Assembly: GCA_021325695.1 (NCBI GenBank)
Contig: JAJTCR010000040.1
Location: 1-8,108, forward strand
Direction of reading: 5' to 3'
Origin: Steroidobacteraceae bacterium
Lineage (GTDB): Bacteria; Pseudomonadota; Gammaproteobacteria; Steroidobacterales; Steroidobacteraceae
DNA length: 8,108 nucleotides
Position numbers and translations under genes: made by a program. The notes below the pieces were generated by a model. That model saw nothing but the letters and a program-made list of their open reading frames with translations, made no database searches and was not told the origin of the DNA. Below are positions 1 to 6,036 of this stretch, in pieces (position 1 is the stretch's first letter; every line of letters starts with the position of its first letter).

Positions 1-942
1 TGCCACCTGTGGATCCCGCTCGGCGCCGGTGAGCTCGAGCACCAGGGCAGCGTTCAGCACCAGGGCGTCACGGTGCGGCCCGCGGTCCTCGCCGGCGAAC
101 ACGGCGCGCATGCCGACGGCGTTGTGCGCGGCATCGCCGCCCGCGAGATCCTGCGGTGAGCAGCGGGCGAGGCCGTAATCGCGCGGATCGCGTTGCGTGC
201 GTTGGACGTGACCCGGGCGCACGTCGTAGAGCTCGAACGGGCCGCAGGGCGTCGGTTCGTCCCAGCCGGGCTCGCCGTGCACGACGAACACGCGCTCGAT
301 CGGCATGCCGGCGATCGTCTCGGCCATGAGCCGGGCCGCGTCGCGGCTGTAGGCGCCGATCAGCCCGAACGGGGGCTCGGCGGGGTTGGTGAGCGGGCCG
401 AGCAGGTTGAAGACCGTACGCACGCCGAGCGCGCGACGAACCGGCGCGATTTCCTTCATTGCGGGGTGATAGTGCGGCGCGAACAGGAAGGTGAAGCCGG
501 TCGCGGCGAGGCACTCGCCCGCGCGCGTCTCGTCGAGCGGCAGCGGCAGCCCCAGGCACTCGAGCAGGTCGGCGCTGCCCGACCGGCTCGAGACCGAACG
601 GTTGCCGTGCTTGACGACGCGGACGCCGAGCGCCGCGCTCAGCAGCGACGCGCCCGTCGAGATGTTGAAGCTGCCCGACGCGTCGCCGCCGGTGCCGACG
701 ATGTCGACCGCGGCTGGCCCGCCGGGCAGCACGGGGTGACGCGCGAGCCGACGCATGGCCGAGGCGAAGCCCCGCACCTCGTCGGCGGTGAGGCCTTTCG
801 CACGGAGCGCCGCGAGCAGCGCGCCGCCCATCGCCGGCGCCAGCGCGGGATCGGTGAGGACCACGAGCAACTCGGCCGCCTCCGATTCGGCGAGGTCCTG
901 CCGGTTCAGCAGCCGTTCGAGCGTGACGCGTGCCTCGGCCAT
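1..942 (-). CDS. trpD: Anthranilate phosphoribosyltransferase TrpD (3' end cut by window edge)
   Basis: TrpD transfers the phosphoribosyl group of PRPP to anthranilate, the second step of tryptophan synthesis in the cytoplasm. Reading from the ATG at 942-940, 314 codons are visible without a stop; the family is usually about 340 residues, so only the C-terminal end is missing. An N-terminal helical domain (about residues 1-70) is followed by the glycine-rich PRPP/anthranilate loop GTGGDASGSFNIST (83-96). KHGNRSVSSRSG follows at 111-122, then the anthranilate-site stretch HPAMKEIAPVRRALG with FNLLGPLTNPA (about 159-188). All family hallmarks are present. The gene lies 14 bases after trpG. A GAGGA overlaps the trpG stop, but its spacing to the ATG is long (about 12 nt), so translation may be coupled to trpG. 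It belongs to the trpL-E-G-D operon; trpC is the expected next gene beyond the window. Confidence 0.96.
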   Translation of the reverse strand, partial: MAEARVTLERLLNRQDLAESEAAELLVVLTDPALAPAMGGALLAALRAKGLTADEVRGFASAMRRLARHPVLPGGPAAVDIVGTGGDASGSFNISTGASLLSAALGVRVVKHGNRSVSSRSGSADLLECLGLPLPLDETRAGECLAATGFTFLFAPHYHPAMKEIAPVRRALGVRTVFNLLGPLTNPAEPPFGLIGAYSRDAARLMAETIAGMPIERVFVVHGEPGWDEPTPCGPFELYDVRPGHVQRTQRDPRDYGLARCSPQDLAGGDAAHNAVGMRAVFAGEDRGPHRDALVLNAALVLELTGAERDPQVA

Positions 943-956
943 GGTCCCGTGGTTCC

Positions 957-1562
957 TCACGCCGCGCGGCGCCCGCCCTCGAACTTCAGGAAGTTGCCCA
1001 TGAGCCGCGGCCCGTCGGGCGTCAGCACGCTTTCGGGGTGGAACTGGACGCCTTCGACGACGAAGTCGCGGTGGCGTACGCCCATGATCTCGCCCTCGGG
1101 CGTGCGCGCCGTGATTTCGAGCGCGGGCGGCAGTGACTGCGGTCGGGCGATCAGCGAGTGATAACGGCCGACCTGCAGCGGCCGGGGTGCGTCCTCGAAC
1201 ACGCCGCGACCATCGTGCTCGACCGGCGAGGTCTTGCCGTGCATCAGCCGCCCCGCCCGCACGATCTCGCCGCCGAACGCCTCGACGATCGACTGGTGGC
1301 CGAGGCACACGCCGAGCACCGGCACGCGGCCCGCAAAGGCGCGGATCATGTCCATCGACACGCCCGCGTCGTGCGGCGTGCCCGGACCCGGCGAGATGCA
1401 CAGGTGCGACGGCCCGAGCGCGAGCGCCTGCTCGACCGTGATCGCGTCGTTGCGATGCACGAGCACCTCGGCGCCGAGCACGAGAAACGCCTGCACCAGG
1501 TTGTAGGTGAAGCTGTCGTAGTTGTCGATCAGCAGCAGGCGCGGGCGCGTCGCGGTGACCAT
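957..1562 (-). CDS. trpG: Anthranilate synthase glutamine amidotransferase subunit TrpG
   Basis: This is the class I glutamine amidotransferase subunit (201 aa, normal family length). It hydrolyses glutamine and passes ammonia to TrpE to make anthranilate from chorismate. Visible motifs are LLLIDNYDSFTYN near the N-terminus (9-21), the oxyanion region SPGPGTP (57-63), the nucleophile elbow GVCLGHQ with Cys86, and FHPESVLTP with the His175/Glu177 pair, so the catalytic triad is complete. The ATG shares its A with the trpE stop codon (TGATG), which implies translational coupling. A strong GGGAGG lies 7 nt before the ATG, inside the end of trpE. The protein could also serve PabB as in amphibolic TrpG/PabA proteins, but the position between trpE and trpD makes the tryptophan role primary. 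Confidence 0.97.
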   Translation of the reverse strand: MVTATRPRLLLIDNYDSFTYNLVQAFLVLGAEVLVHRNDAITVEQALALGPSHLCISPGPGTPHDAGVSMDMIRAFAGRVPVLGVCLGHQSIVEAFGGEIVRAGRLMHGKTSPVEHDGRGVFEDAPRPLQVGRYHSLIARPQSLPPALEITARTPEGEIMGVRHRDFVVEGVQFHPESVLTPDGPRLMGNFLKFEGGRRAA

Positions 1563-2953
1563 CAGAGGCCCTCCCGCGCGAGCTCGAGCGCGCCGCGCAA
1601 CGCGGCGCTCTTCGCGAACACCTCGCGGTACTCGTTCACCGGAACGCTGTCCGCGACGATGCCGGCGCCCGCCTGGAAGCTATAGGTGTCGCCGTGGAAC
1701 ACCATCGTACGGATCGCGATTGCGTGGTCCATGTCGCCGCCGTGGCCGAAATAGCCCACGGTACCGCCGTAGAACCCGCGGCGCACGGGCTCGAGTTCGT
1801 CGATGATCTCCATCGCCCGTACCTTCGGCGCCCCGACCAGCGTGCCGGCCGGGAACGCCGCGGCGAAAAGGTCGAAGGCGTCCTTGCCCGCGGCGAGACG
1901 GCCGTTGACGCCGCTCACGATGTGCATGACGTGGCTGTACTTTTCGATCGAGCGGTACGGGTCGACATGCACGCTGCCCGCCGTCGCGACCCGGCCGAGG
2001 TCGTTGCGCGCGAGGTCGACGAGCATGACGTGCTCGGCATTTTCCTTCGGGTCCGCCAGCAACCGCTCTTCGTTGGCGCGATCCTCGCCTTCGTCCGCGC
2101 CGCGCGGCAACGTGCCTGCGATCGGGCGCATCTGCGCGTGGCCGCCGTTGAGCTTGACCAGCGCTTCGGGCGAGGAGCCCACGACCGTGCGCGGCCCGAG
2201 TTCGCAGAAGTACATGTACGGCGACGGGTTGAGCAGCCGCAACGCGCGATAGGCCTCGAACGGGTCGAGGTCGTGCCGACCCGAGAACCGGACGGCCAGC
2301 ACCAGCTGGTAGACGTCGCCCGCGGCGATGTACTCCTTGGTGCGGGCGACCCGGTCGAGGAACTCGTCCTCGGACAGGCTCGCGTCGGGCGGGCCGTAGC
2401 GCTGTTGCCACGGTGGACCCGGCAGGCCGCCGCGCAACGCGCGGATCACCTCGCGCCGCAGCGACTGGCGTTCCTGGTCCGACCCCGCGTGCAGCAGCGC
2501 CGCCCGCCGTGTGAGGTGATCGAACACGAGCAGCGAACGCGGCGCGACGTAGTGCGCATCGGGCGGCGCGTCGCCGTCCGTGGCAGGTCGCGAGGGCAGG
2601 CGCTCGAAATACCGGACGAGATCGTAGCTCGCCACGCCGACGAGGCCGCCGTGCAGCGGAAACCCGTTCTGGGTCACGTCGGGTCGCGGCGCCCGCGCGA
2701 GTGCGTCACGCAGGCTCGCGAGCAGTGCGGCCTGGTCCGCCGGGCGTGGGGCGCGCACGCCGTCCACGACCAGGCCGTTCGCGTCGAGCCGGACCTCGAG
2801 GCAGTCGCCGAAACCGATGAACGAGTAGCGCGCGAGACGCTCGCCGCCCTCCACGCTTTCGAGCAGGAAGCGGGGCCGGAACGGCTTCAGCTTGAGGTAC
2901 GCCGACACCGGGGTGTCGAGGTCGGCGGCGATGTCGAACGAAGTCGTCGTCAC
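1562..2953 (-). CDS. trpE: Anthranilate synthase component I TrpE
   Basis: TrpE (463 aa) is the chorismate-binding subunit that makes anthranilate with ammonia from TrpG, the committed step of tryptophan synthesis. The start is GTG at 2953-2951, preceded by AGGAG at 6 nt. Domain order is an N-terminal regulatory region and a C-terminal chorismate-binding domain (about 195-455). The N-terminal part carries LLES (30-33), the motif whose serine mediates feedback inhibition by tryptophan in characterised TrpE proteins. NPSPYMYF (242-249), also linked to Trp binding, is present. In the catalytic domain I see PIAGTLPRG (277-285), DLARNDLGRVA (313-323), GTLVGAPKVRAMEIIDELEP (370-389) and the FYGGTVGYF block (394-402). 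It is shorter at the N-terminus than the roughly 500-520 aa enzymes of enteric bacteria, starting just before the DTPVSAYLKL strand. It is expected to be controlled by the upstream attenuator and, as a protein, by Trp. PabB is an alternative, but context and LLES favour TrpE. Confidence 0.97.
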   Translation of the reverse strand: MTTTSFDIAADLDTPVSAYLKLKPFRPRFLLESVEGGERLARYSFIGFGDCLEVRLDANGLVVDGVRAPRPADQAALLASLRDALARAPRPDVTQNGFPLHGGLVGVASYDLVRYFERLPSRPATDGDAPPDAHYVAPRSLLVFDHLTRRAALLHAGSDQERQSLRREVIRALRGGLPGPPWQQRYGPPDASLSEDEFLDRVARTKEYIAAGDVYQLVLAVRFSGRHDLDPFEAYRALRLLNPSPYMYFCELGPRTVVGSSPEALVKLNGGHAQMRPIAGTLPRGADEGEDRANEERLLADPKENAEHVMLVDLARNDLGRVATAGSVHVDPYRSIEKYSHVMHIVSGVNGRLAAGKDAFDLFAAAFPAGTLVGAPKVRAMEIIDELEPVRRGFYGGTVGYFGHGGDMDHAIAIRTMVFHGDTYSFQAGAGIVADSVPVNEYREVFAKSAALRGALELAREGL

Positions 2954-2991
2954 TCACGGCTCCTCTGTCGCGGAAACCCGGAGGACGGACG

Positions 2992-3029
2992 ACAAAAGAC
3001 CCATCCCACGGTGCTCGCGGAGATGGGTC
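2992..3029 (-). terminator. trp attenuator terminator (3:4 stem plus short U-tract)
   Basis: On the minus strand, GACCCATC (3029-3022) and GATGGGTC (3005-2998) form a perfect 8-bp stem. It is extended inward by a T-G wobble and a C-G pair, with a loop of about a dozen bases. The stem is followed directly by TTTTGTC (2997-2991). It lies between the leader peptide stop and trpE, with no other gene to terminate, as expected for a transcription attenuator. The U-tract is short (four U), so termination efficiency may be moderate. Confidence 0.88.
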
Positions 3030-3072
3030 CTGGAATCCTTCGAACGAGTCTGAACGCGTCCGGCCCCACTCC
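3019..3072 (-). promoter_or_regulatory. trp antiterminator (2:3 pairing) competing with the terminator
   Basis: Segment 2, GGAGTGGGGCC (3072-3062), begins with the last base of the trpL stop codon. It can pair with segment 3, GGACCCATCTCC (3030-3019). Read by eye, GGAG pairs with CTCC, then one base is bulged (3023), TGGG pairs with CCCA, one G/A pair mismatches, and CC pairs with GG: ten Watson-Crick pairs in all. Segment 3 contains the entire left arm of the terminator, so the 2:3 and 3:4 stems exclude each other. A ribosome stalled on the Trp codons leaves segment 2 free, allowing readthrough. A ribosome reaching the stop codon covers segment 2, allowing termination. Confidence 0.82.
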
Positions 3073-3081
3073 TAGAAGTGG
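3066..3081 (-). promoter_or_regulatory. trp leader protector (1:2) hairpin
   Basis: Just after the Trp codons, CCACTT (3081-3076) pairs with GAGTGG (3071-3066), including one T-G wobble, around the loop CTAG that contains most of the trpL stop codon. This is the expected 1:2 pause or protector hairpin: it sequesters segment 2 when the leader is not translated. A 10-bp palindrome, GTGGCGCCAC, at 3078-3087 overlaps it and could form an alternative structure. Confidence 0.6.
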
Positions 3082-3122
3082 CGCCACCACCAGCGAAGTT
3101 TGTCGTTGGAAAGCGCGTTCAT
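3072..3122 (-). CDS. trpL: trp operon leader peptide TrpL (16 aa, three tandem Trp codons)
   Basis: The minus strand encodes MNALSNDKLRWWWRHF, from ATG at 3122-3120 to TAG at 3074-3072. Three consecutive TGG codons occupy 3092-3084, close to the end of the peptide. Tandem Trp codons immediately before an attenuator and trpE are the defining feature of a trp leader peptide, which senses charged tRNA-Trp through ribosome stalling. A sigma70-like promoter lies directly upstream, with its predicted start 0-4 bases before the ATG. I see no usable Shine-Dalgarno sequence; GCGAG abuts the ATG too closely to serve as one. Translation is therefore probably leaderless or nearly so. The reading frame is open further upstream to 3257, but those codons lie upstream of the promoter and are not expected in this transcript. 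The peptide's role is normally cis-regulatory. Confidence 0.9.
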   Translation of the reverse strand: MNALSNDKLRWWWRHF

Positions 3123-3132
3123 CTCGCGATGC

Positions 3133-3161
3133 AGTATCCACGGCGAAGCGGAGAGCGTCAA
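3133..3161 (-). promoter_or_regulatory. Sigma70-type promoter of the trp operon
   Basis: On the minus strand, TTGACG (3161-3156, five of six matches to TTGACA) and GATACT (3138-3133, four of six to TATAAT) are separated by exactly 17 bp. Standard spacing puts transcription start at about 3126-3123, immediately before the trpL ATG. No other good promoter is apparent between this point and trpE. I did not identify a convincing TrpR-like operator. Confidence 0.75.
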
Positions 3162-3186
3162 GAAACGGGCTGCCTGTCGCCCTAGA

Positions 3187-4587
3187 ATGGTCGACTCCTG
3201 CACTCGGGCGTTTCCCTTGTCCCCGACCCACCTCGGCGGCGTATCGCTCGCCCGCATCGACGAACTGTTCCAGGCGGCCTGGCGGCGTTACGTGGAGCAG
3301 CATCCGCGCGCGGCGCAATGCACGGAGCGCGGCATCGACGGGTTCTACGACGGCGTGCCGATGCACTGGATGCGCGACTGGTCGATGCCGTACCCGTTGG
3401 TCGTGGCCTCGGCGCAGGGCGCGAGGCTGCACGACACGGACGGCCACGAGTACGCCGACTTCTGTCTCGGCGACACCGGTGCGATGTTCGGCCACTCGCC
3501 GCCGCCCGTCGCCGACGCGATCGCGCGACAGGTGGGGCGAGGCCTCACGTACATGTTGCCGACCGAGGATGCGCTCGAGATCGGCCGACTGCTCCGCGAG
3601 CGCTTCGCGTTGCCGCACTGGCAGGTCGCGACCACCGCGACCGACGCGAACCGCTTCGCCCTGCGCGTCGCGCGCGCCGTGACCGGCCGGCCGAAGGTGC
3701 TGGTGTTCAACGGGTGCTACCACGGCACCGTGGACGAGACTTTCGTGCGGCTGGCGCACGGCCGGGTCGTGCACCGGCCAGGGCTGCTCGGACAGGCGGG
3801 TGACCTGCCGCAACTCGCGCGCGTCGTCGAGTTCAACGACGTCGACGCGCTGCGGGCCGCGCTCGCGCACGGCGACGTGGCGTGCGTCGTCACCGAACCC
3901 GTGCTGACCAACTCGTGCATGGTGCTGCCGGAGCGTGGTTTTCTCGACGCCGTGCGCACGCTCGCGCGCGAGGCCGGCACGTTGCTGCTGATCGACGAGA
4001 CGCACACGATCTCGACGGGGCCCGGCGGATACACGCGCGAGCACGGCCTCGAACCCGACCTGTTCGTGCTGGGCAAGCCGATTGCGGGCGGCGTGCCGGC
4101 CAGCGTCTGGGGCTTCACCGGGGAGGTCGCGCGACGACTCGACGCCGTCCGCGCGCGGACTCCGCCCGGACACTCCGGCATCGGCACCACGCTGTCGGCC
4201 AACGCACTTTCACTCGCCGCCATGCGTGCCTGCCTCGAGCACGTCATGACTCCCGAGGCCTATGCGCACATGGAGCGGCTCGCGGCCGTGCTCGCGCGAG
4301 GGCTGGAGCACACGATTGCCGGGCATCGACTGCCGTGGCACGTCGTCCGTGTCGGCGCGCGCGTCGAGTTCGTCTGTGCACCGGGCCCGCTGCGTAACGG
4401 GACCGAAGCCGAGGCTGCGCACGCGCCCGCGCTCGAGCGCGCGATCCACCTGTCGCTGCTCGTCCGCGGTTGCCTGATCGCGCCTTTCCACAACATGATG
4501 CTGGTCAGTCCGGCGACGACGGAACAGCAGGTCGAGCAGCTTCGGCATGCCTTCGCCGAGGTCGCCAGCCTGCTGGCCCGACGCTGA
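3187..4587 (+). CDS. Class III (glutamate-1-semialdehyde-mutase-like) PLP-dependent aminotransferase
   Basis: This is a fold-type I PLP enzyme of the class III aminotransferase family (466 aa from the ATG at 3187). It resembles glutamate-1-semialdehyde aminomutase relatives. The PLP lysine is Lys297 in LGKPIAGGVPASVWG. Asp270 in LIDETHTISTGPGG is the acidic residue that contacts the pyridine nitrogen. CYHGT with Tyr178 is the ring-stacking block. The usual SG(S/T)EA phosphate-binding segment is replaced by TDANR (152-156), so it is not an ordinary HemL. The catalytic residues are present, so the enzyme is probably active, but its substrate cannot be deduced. The start is uncertain: the ATG at 3187 has no clear Shine-Dalgarno, and a TTG at 3217 sits closer to where similarity seems to begin (ARIDELFQAAWRRYVEQHP). 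It diverges from the trp operon and is followed after 20 bases by an FAD dehydrogenase, probably in one transcript. Confidence 0.88.
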   Translation: MVDSCTRAFPLSPTHLGGVSLARIDELFQAAWRRYVEQHPRAAQCTERGIDGFYDGVPMHWMRDWSMPYPLVVASAQGARLHDTDGHEYADFCLGDTGAMFGHSPPPVADAIARQVGRGLTYMLPTEDALEIGRLLRERFALPHWQVATTATDANRFALRVARAVTGRPKVLVFNGCYHGTVDETFVRLAHGRVVHRPGLLGQAGDLPQLARVVEFNDVDALRAALAHGDVACVVTEPVLTNSCMVLPERGFLDAVRTLAREAGTLLLIDETHTISTGPGGYTREHGLEPDLFVLGKPIAGGVPASVWGFTGEVARRLDAVRARTPPGHSGIGTTLSANALSLAAMRACLEHVMTPEAYAHMERLAAVLARGLEHTIAGHRLPWHVVRVGARVEFVCAPGPLRNGTEAEAAHAPALERAIHLSLLVRGCLIAPFHNMMLVSPATTEQQVEQLRHAFAEVASLLARR

Positions 4588-4607
4588 CGCGCATCATTGG
4601 AGCCGCC

Positions 4608-5981
4608 ATGCTGCTCGAACGACTCGAACGGATCGTCGGTCCCGACCACGTGCTCACCGGCGAGCGCGTGAGTTCGCGCGCGGTCGGCTGGGCCGACCAT
4701 GGCCCGTGTCGCGCCAGGGCAATCGTCCGCCCGGGCACCACCGACGAGGTGTCGCGAGTCCTGGCTGCGTGCAATGCAGCCGGCCAACCGCTGGTCACGA
4801 TGGGCGGGCTCACGGGGCTCGTGCGCGGCTCGGTCGCCGATGCCGACGAGATCGGGCTGTCGCTCGAGCGCATGCACCGGATCGAGGCGGTGGACGTCGT
4901 CGGCCGCACGATGACCGTCGAGGCGGGCGTACCACTGCAGCGCGTGCAGGAGGAAGCGGAGAAGCACGGCCTGCTCTACCCGGTCGATTTCGGCGCGCGC
5001 GGGTCCGCGCACATCGGCGGCAGCGTCGCCACCAATGCCGGCGGCAACGGCGTGATCCGCTACGGGATGACGCGCGAATCCGTGCTCGGCCTGGAGGCAG
5101 TGCTCGCGGACGGGACGGTGGTCCCGGCGATGAATCGCATGCTCAAGAACAATGCCGCCTACGACGTGAAGCAGTTGTTCATCGGCACCGAAGGCACGCT
5201 CGGCGTCGTCACGCGGCTCGTGCTCCGACTGCGCGAGATGCCGCGGAGCACCCAGACCGCGCTGGTCGCCTGCGGCGGGTTCGGCGCGGTGACGCAGTTC
5301 CTCAAGCACGTGGACGGTGCGCTCGGCGGCGCACTGAGTGCGTTCGAGCTCATGTGGAACGCGTTCTACCGGCTCGTGACCACGCCGCCGGCCAAGGGCT
5401 CGCCGCCACTGTCGCAGGAGCACGACTATTACGTGCTGGTCGAATCGCAGGGCGGGGACCCCGGCCGCGACCAGGCGCAGTTCGAGGATGCGATCGCCGC
5501 GGCGCTCGAAGCCGGTCTCGTCAGCGACGCGGTGGTCGCGGGGTCCGAGGCGCAGCGCGAGTCGCTCTGGGCGCTGCGCGACGACGTCGAGACGTTCTTC
5601 CGGCTCGGCATGCCCGTCGTGTTCGACGTGAGTTTGCCGATCGCCGAGATGGAGGAGTACGTCGGGGAGGTCGTGGCGCGACTCGAGCGCGAATGGCCGG
5701 CCTATCGTCGCTTCGTCTTCGGTCATCTCGGCGACGGCAACCTGCACGTCATTGCGACCGGTCCGCCCAGCGTGGAAGCACGTCGCGGCATCGAGCGTTG
5801 CGTGTACGAGCCCCTCGCCGCGCGGCAGGGTTCGGTCTCGGCCGAGCACGGGATAGGCCTCGAGAAACTGCCATGGCTGGCGCAGTGCCGCTCGCCCGCC
5901 GAACTCGCCTTGATGCGCAGGCTCAAGCAGACCCTCGACCCGAAGGGGATCCTGAACCCCGGACGCGTGCTCGCAGGCTGA
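4608..5981 (+). CDS. FAD-linked D-2-hydroxyacid dehydrogenase (GlcD/D-2-hydroxyglutarate dehydrogenase family)
   Basis: This 457-aa protein has the two-domain layout of FAD-linked oxidases. The FAD-binding PCMH domain (about 35-210) carries GGLTGLVRG (66-74), GGSVATNAGGNGVIRYG (137-153) and GTEGTLGVVT (193-202). The C-terminal cap domain (about 215-455) carries FGHLGDGNLH (371-380), SAEHGIG (411-417) and the closing ILNPGRVL (448-455). The His residues of GHLGDGNLH and EHGIG are the metal/substrate ligands in this family. Members oxidise D-lactate, glycolate, D-2-hydroxyglutarate or similar 2-hydroxyacids to 2-oxoacids and pass electrons to the respiratory chain or an electron-transfer flavoprotein. 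The exact substrate is not visible here. The ATG at 4608 is chosen because GGAG lies 6 nt upstream and the conserved fold starts right after it; an upstream in-frame ATG at 4470 lies inside the aminotransferase gene. It follows that gene by 20 bases, so the two are likely co-transcribed. No iron-sulfur domain is fused. Confidence 0.92.
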   Translation: MLLERLERIVGPDHVLTGERVSSRAVGWADHGPCRARAIVRPGTTDEVSRVLAACNAAGQPLVTMGGLTGLVRGSVADADEIGLSLERMHRIEAVDVVGRTMTVEAGVPLQRVQEEAEKHGLLYPVDFGARGSAHIGGSVATNAGGNGVIRYGMTRESVLGLEAVLADGTVVPAMNRMLKNNAAYDVKQLFIGTEGTLGVVTRLVLRLREMPRSTQTALVACGGFGAVTQFLKHVDGALGGALSAFELMWNAFYRLVTTPPAKGSPPLSQEHDYYVLVESQGGDPGRDQAQFEDAIAAALEAGLVSDAVVAGSEAQRESLWALRDDVETFFRLGMPVVFDVSLPIAEMEEYVGEVVARLEREWPAYRRFVFGHLGDGNLHVIATGPPSVEARRGIERCVYEPLAARQGSVSAEHGIGLEKLPWLAQCRSPAELALMRRLKQTLDPKGILNPGRVLAG

Positions 5982-5986
5982 GCCGT

Positions 5987-6034
5987 CCCGGGGACCACGG
6001 CGTCCCGGGTTCCGCGCGTCGAAACTGCGCGCGG
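5987..6034. terminator. Two GC-rich hairpins between convergent genes, candidate bidirectional terminator
   Basis: The 55-bp gap between the FAD dehydrogenase and the convergent rhodanese holds two stems. The first is CCCGGGG (5987-5993) with TCCCGGG (6003-6009), six Watson-Crick pairs plus a G-T pair and a 9-nt loop. The second is CCGCGCG (6012-6018) with CGCGCGG (6028-6034), a perfect 7-bp stem with a 9-nt loop. Neither is followed by a T-run on either strand, so these are not canonical intrinsic terminators. The position between converging operons is the main argument for a transcription-ending or RNA-protecting role. Confidence 0.4.
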
Positions 6035-6036
6035 GG

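Noticed and set aside
3078..3087. The 10-bp palindrome GTGGCGCCAC as a repressor operator
   Set aside because: It lies inside the trpL coding sequence and is explained by the Trp/Arg/His codons and by leader RNA folding. It does not resemble a known Trp repressor site and lies downstream of the promoter.
3072..3257. A 61-aa minus-strand reading frame ending in WWWRHF
   Set aside because: Only its last 16 codons (from the ATG at 3122) lie downstream of the trp promoter. The upstream part overlaps the promoter and the aminotransferase 5' end and is not expected to be translated as one protein.
1694..3682. A 662-aa plus-strand open frame
   Set aside because: It is antisense to trpE and then runs out of frame through the aminotransferase. 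It is Arg/Ala-rich low-complexity sequence typical of GC-rich shadow frames, with no recognisable domain.
2950..4173. A 407-aa minus-strand open frame across the trp leader and aminotransferase
   Set aside because: It is antisense to a well-supported gene, would cross the attenuator region, and shows no protein-family similarity.
4470..4607. N-terminal extension of the FAD dehydrogenase
   Set aside because: These 46 codons overlap the end of the aminotransferase gene and lack any conserved feature. The ATG at 4608 has a good ribosome binding site.
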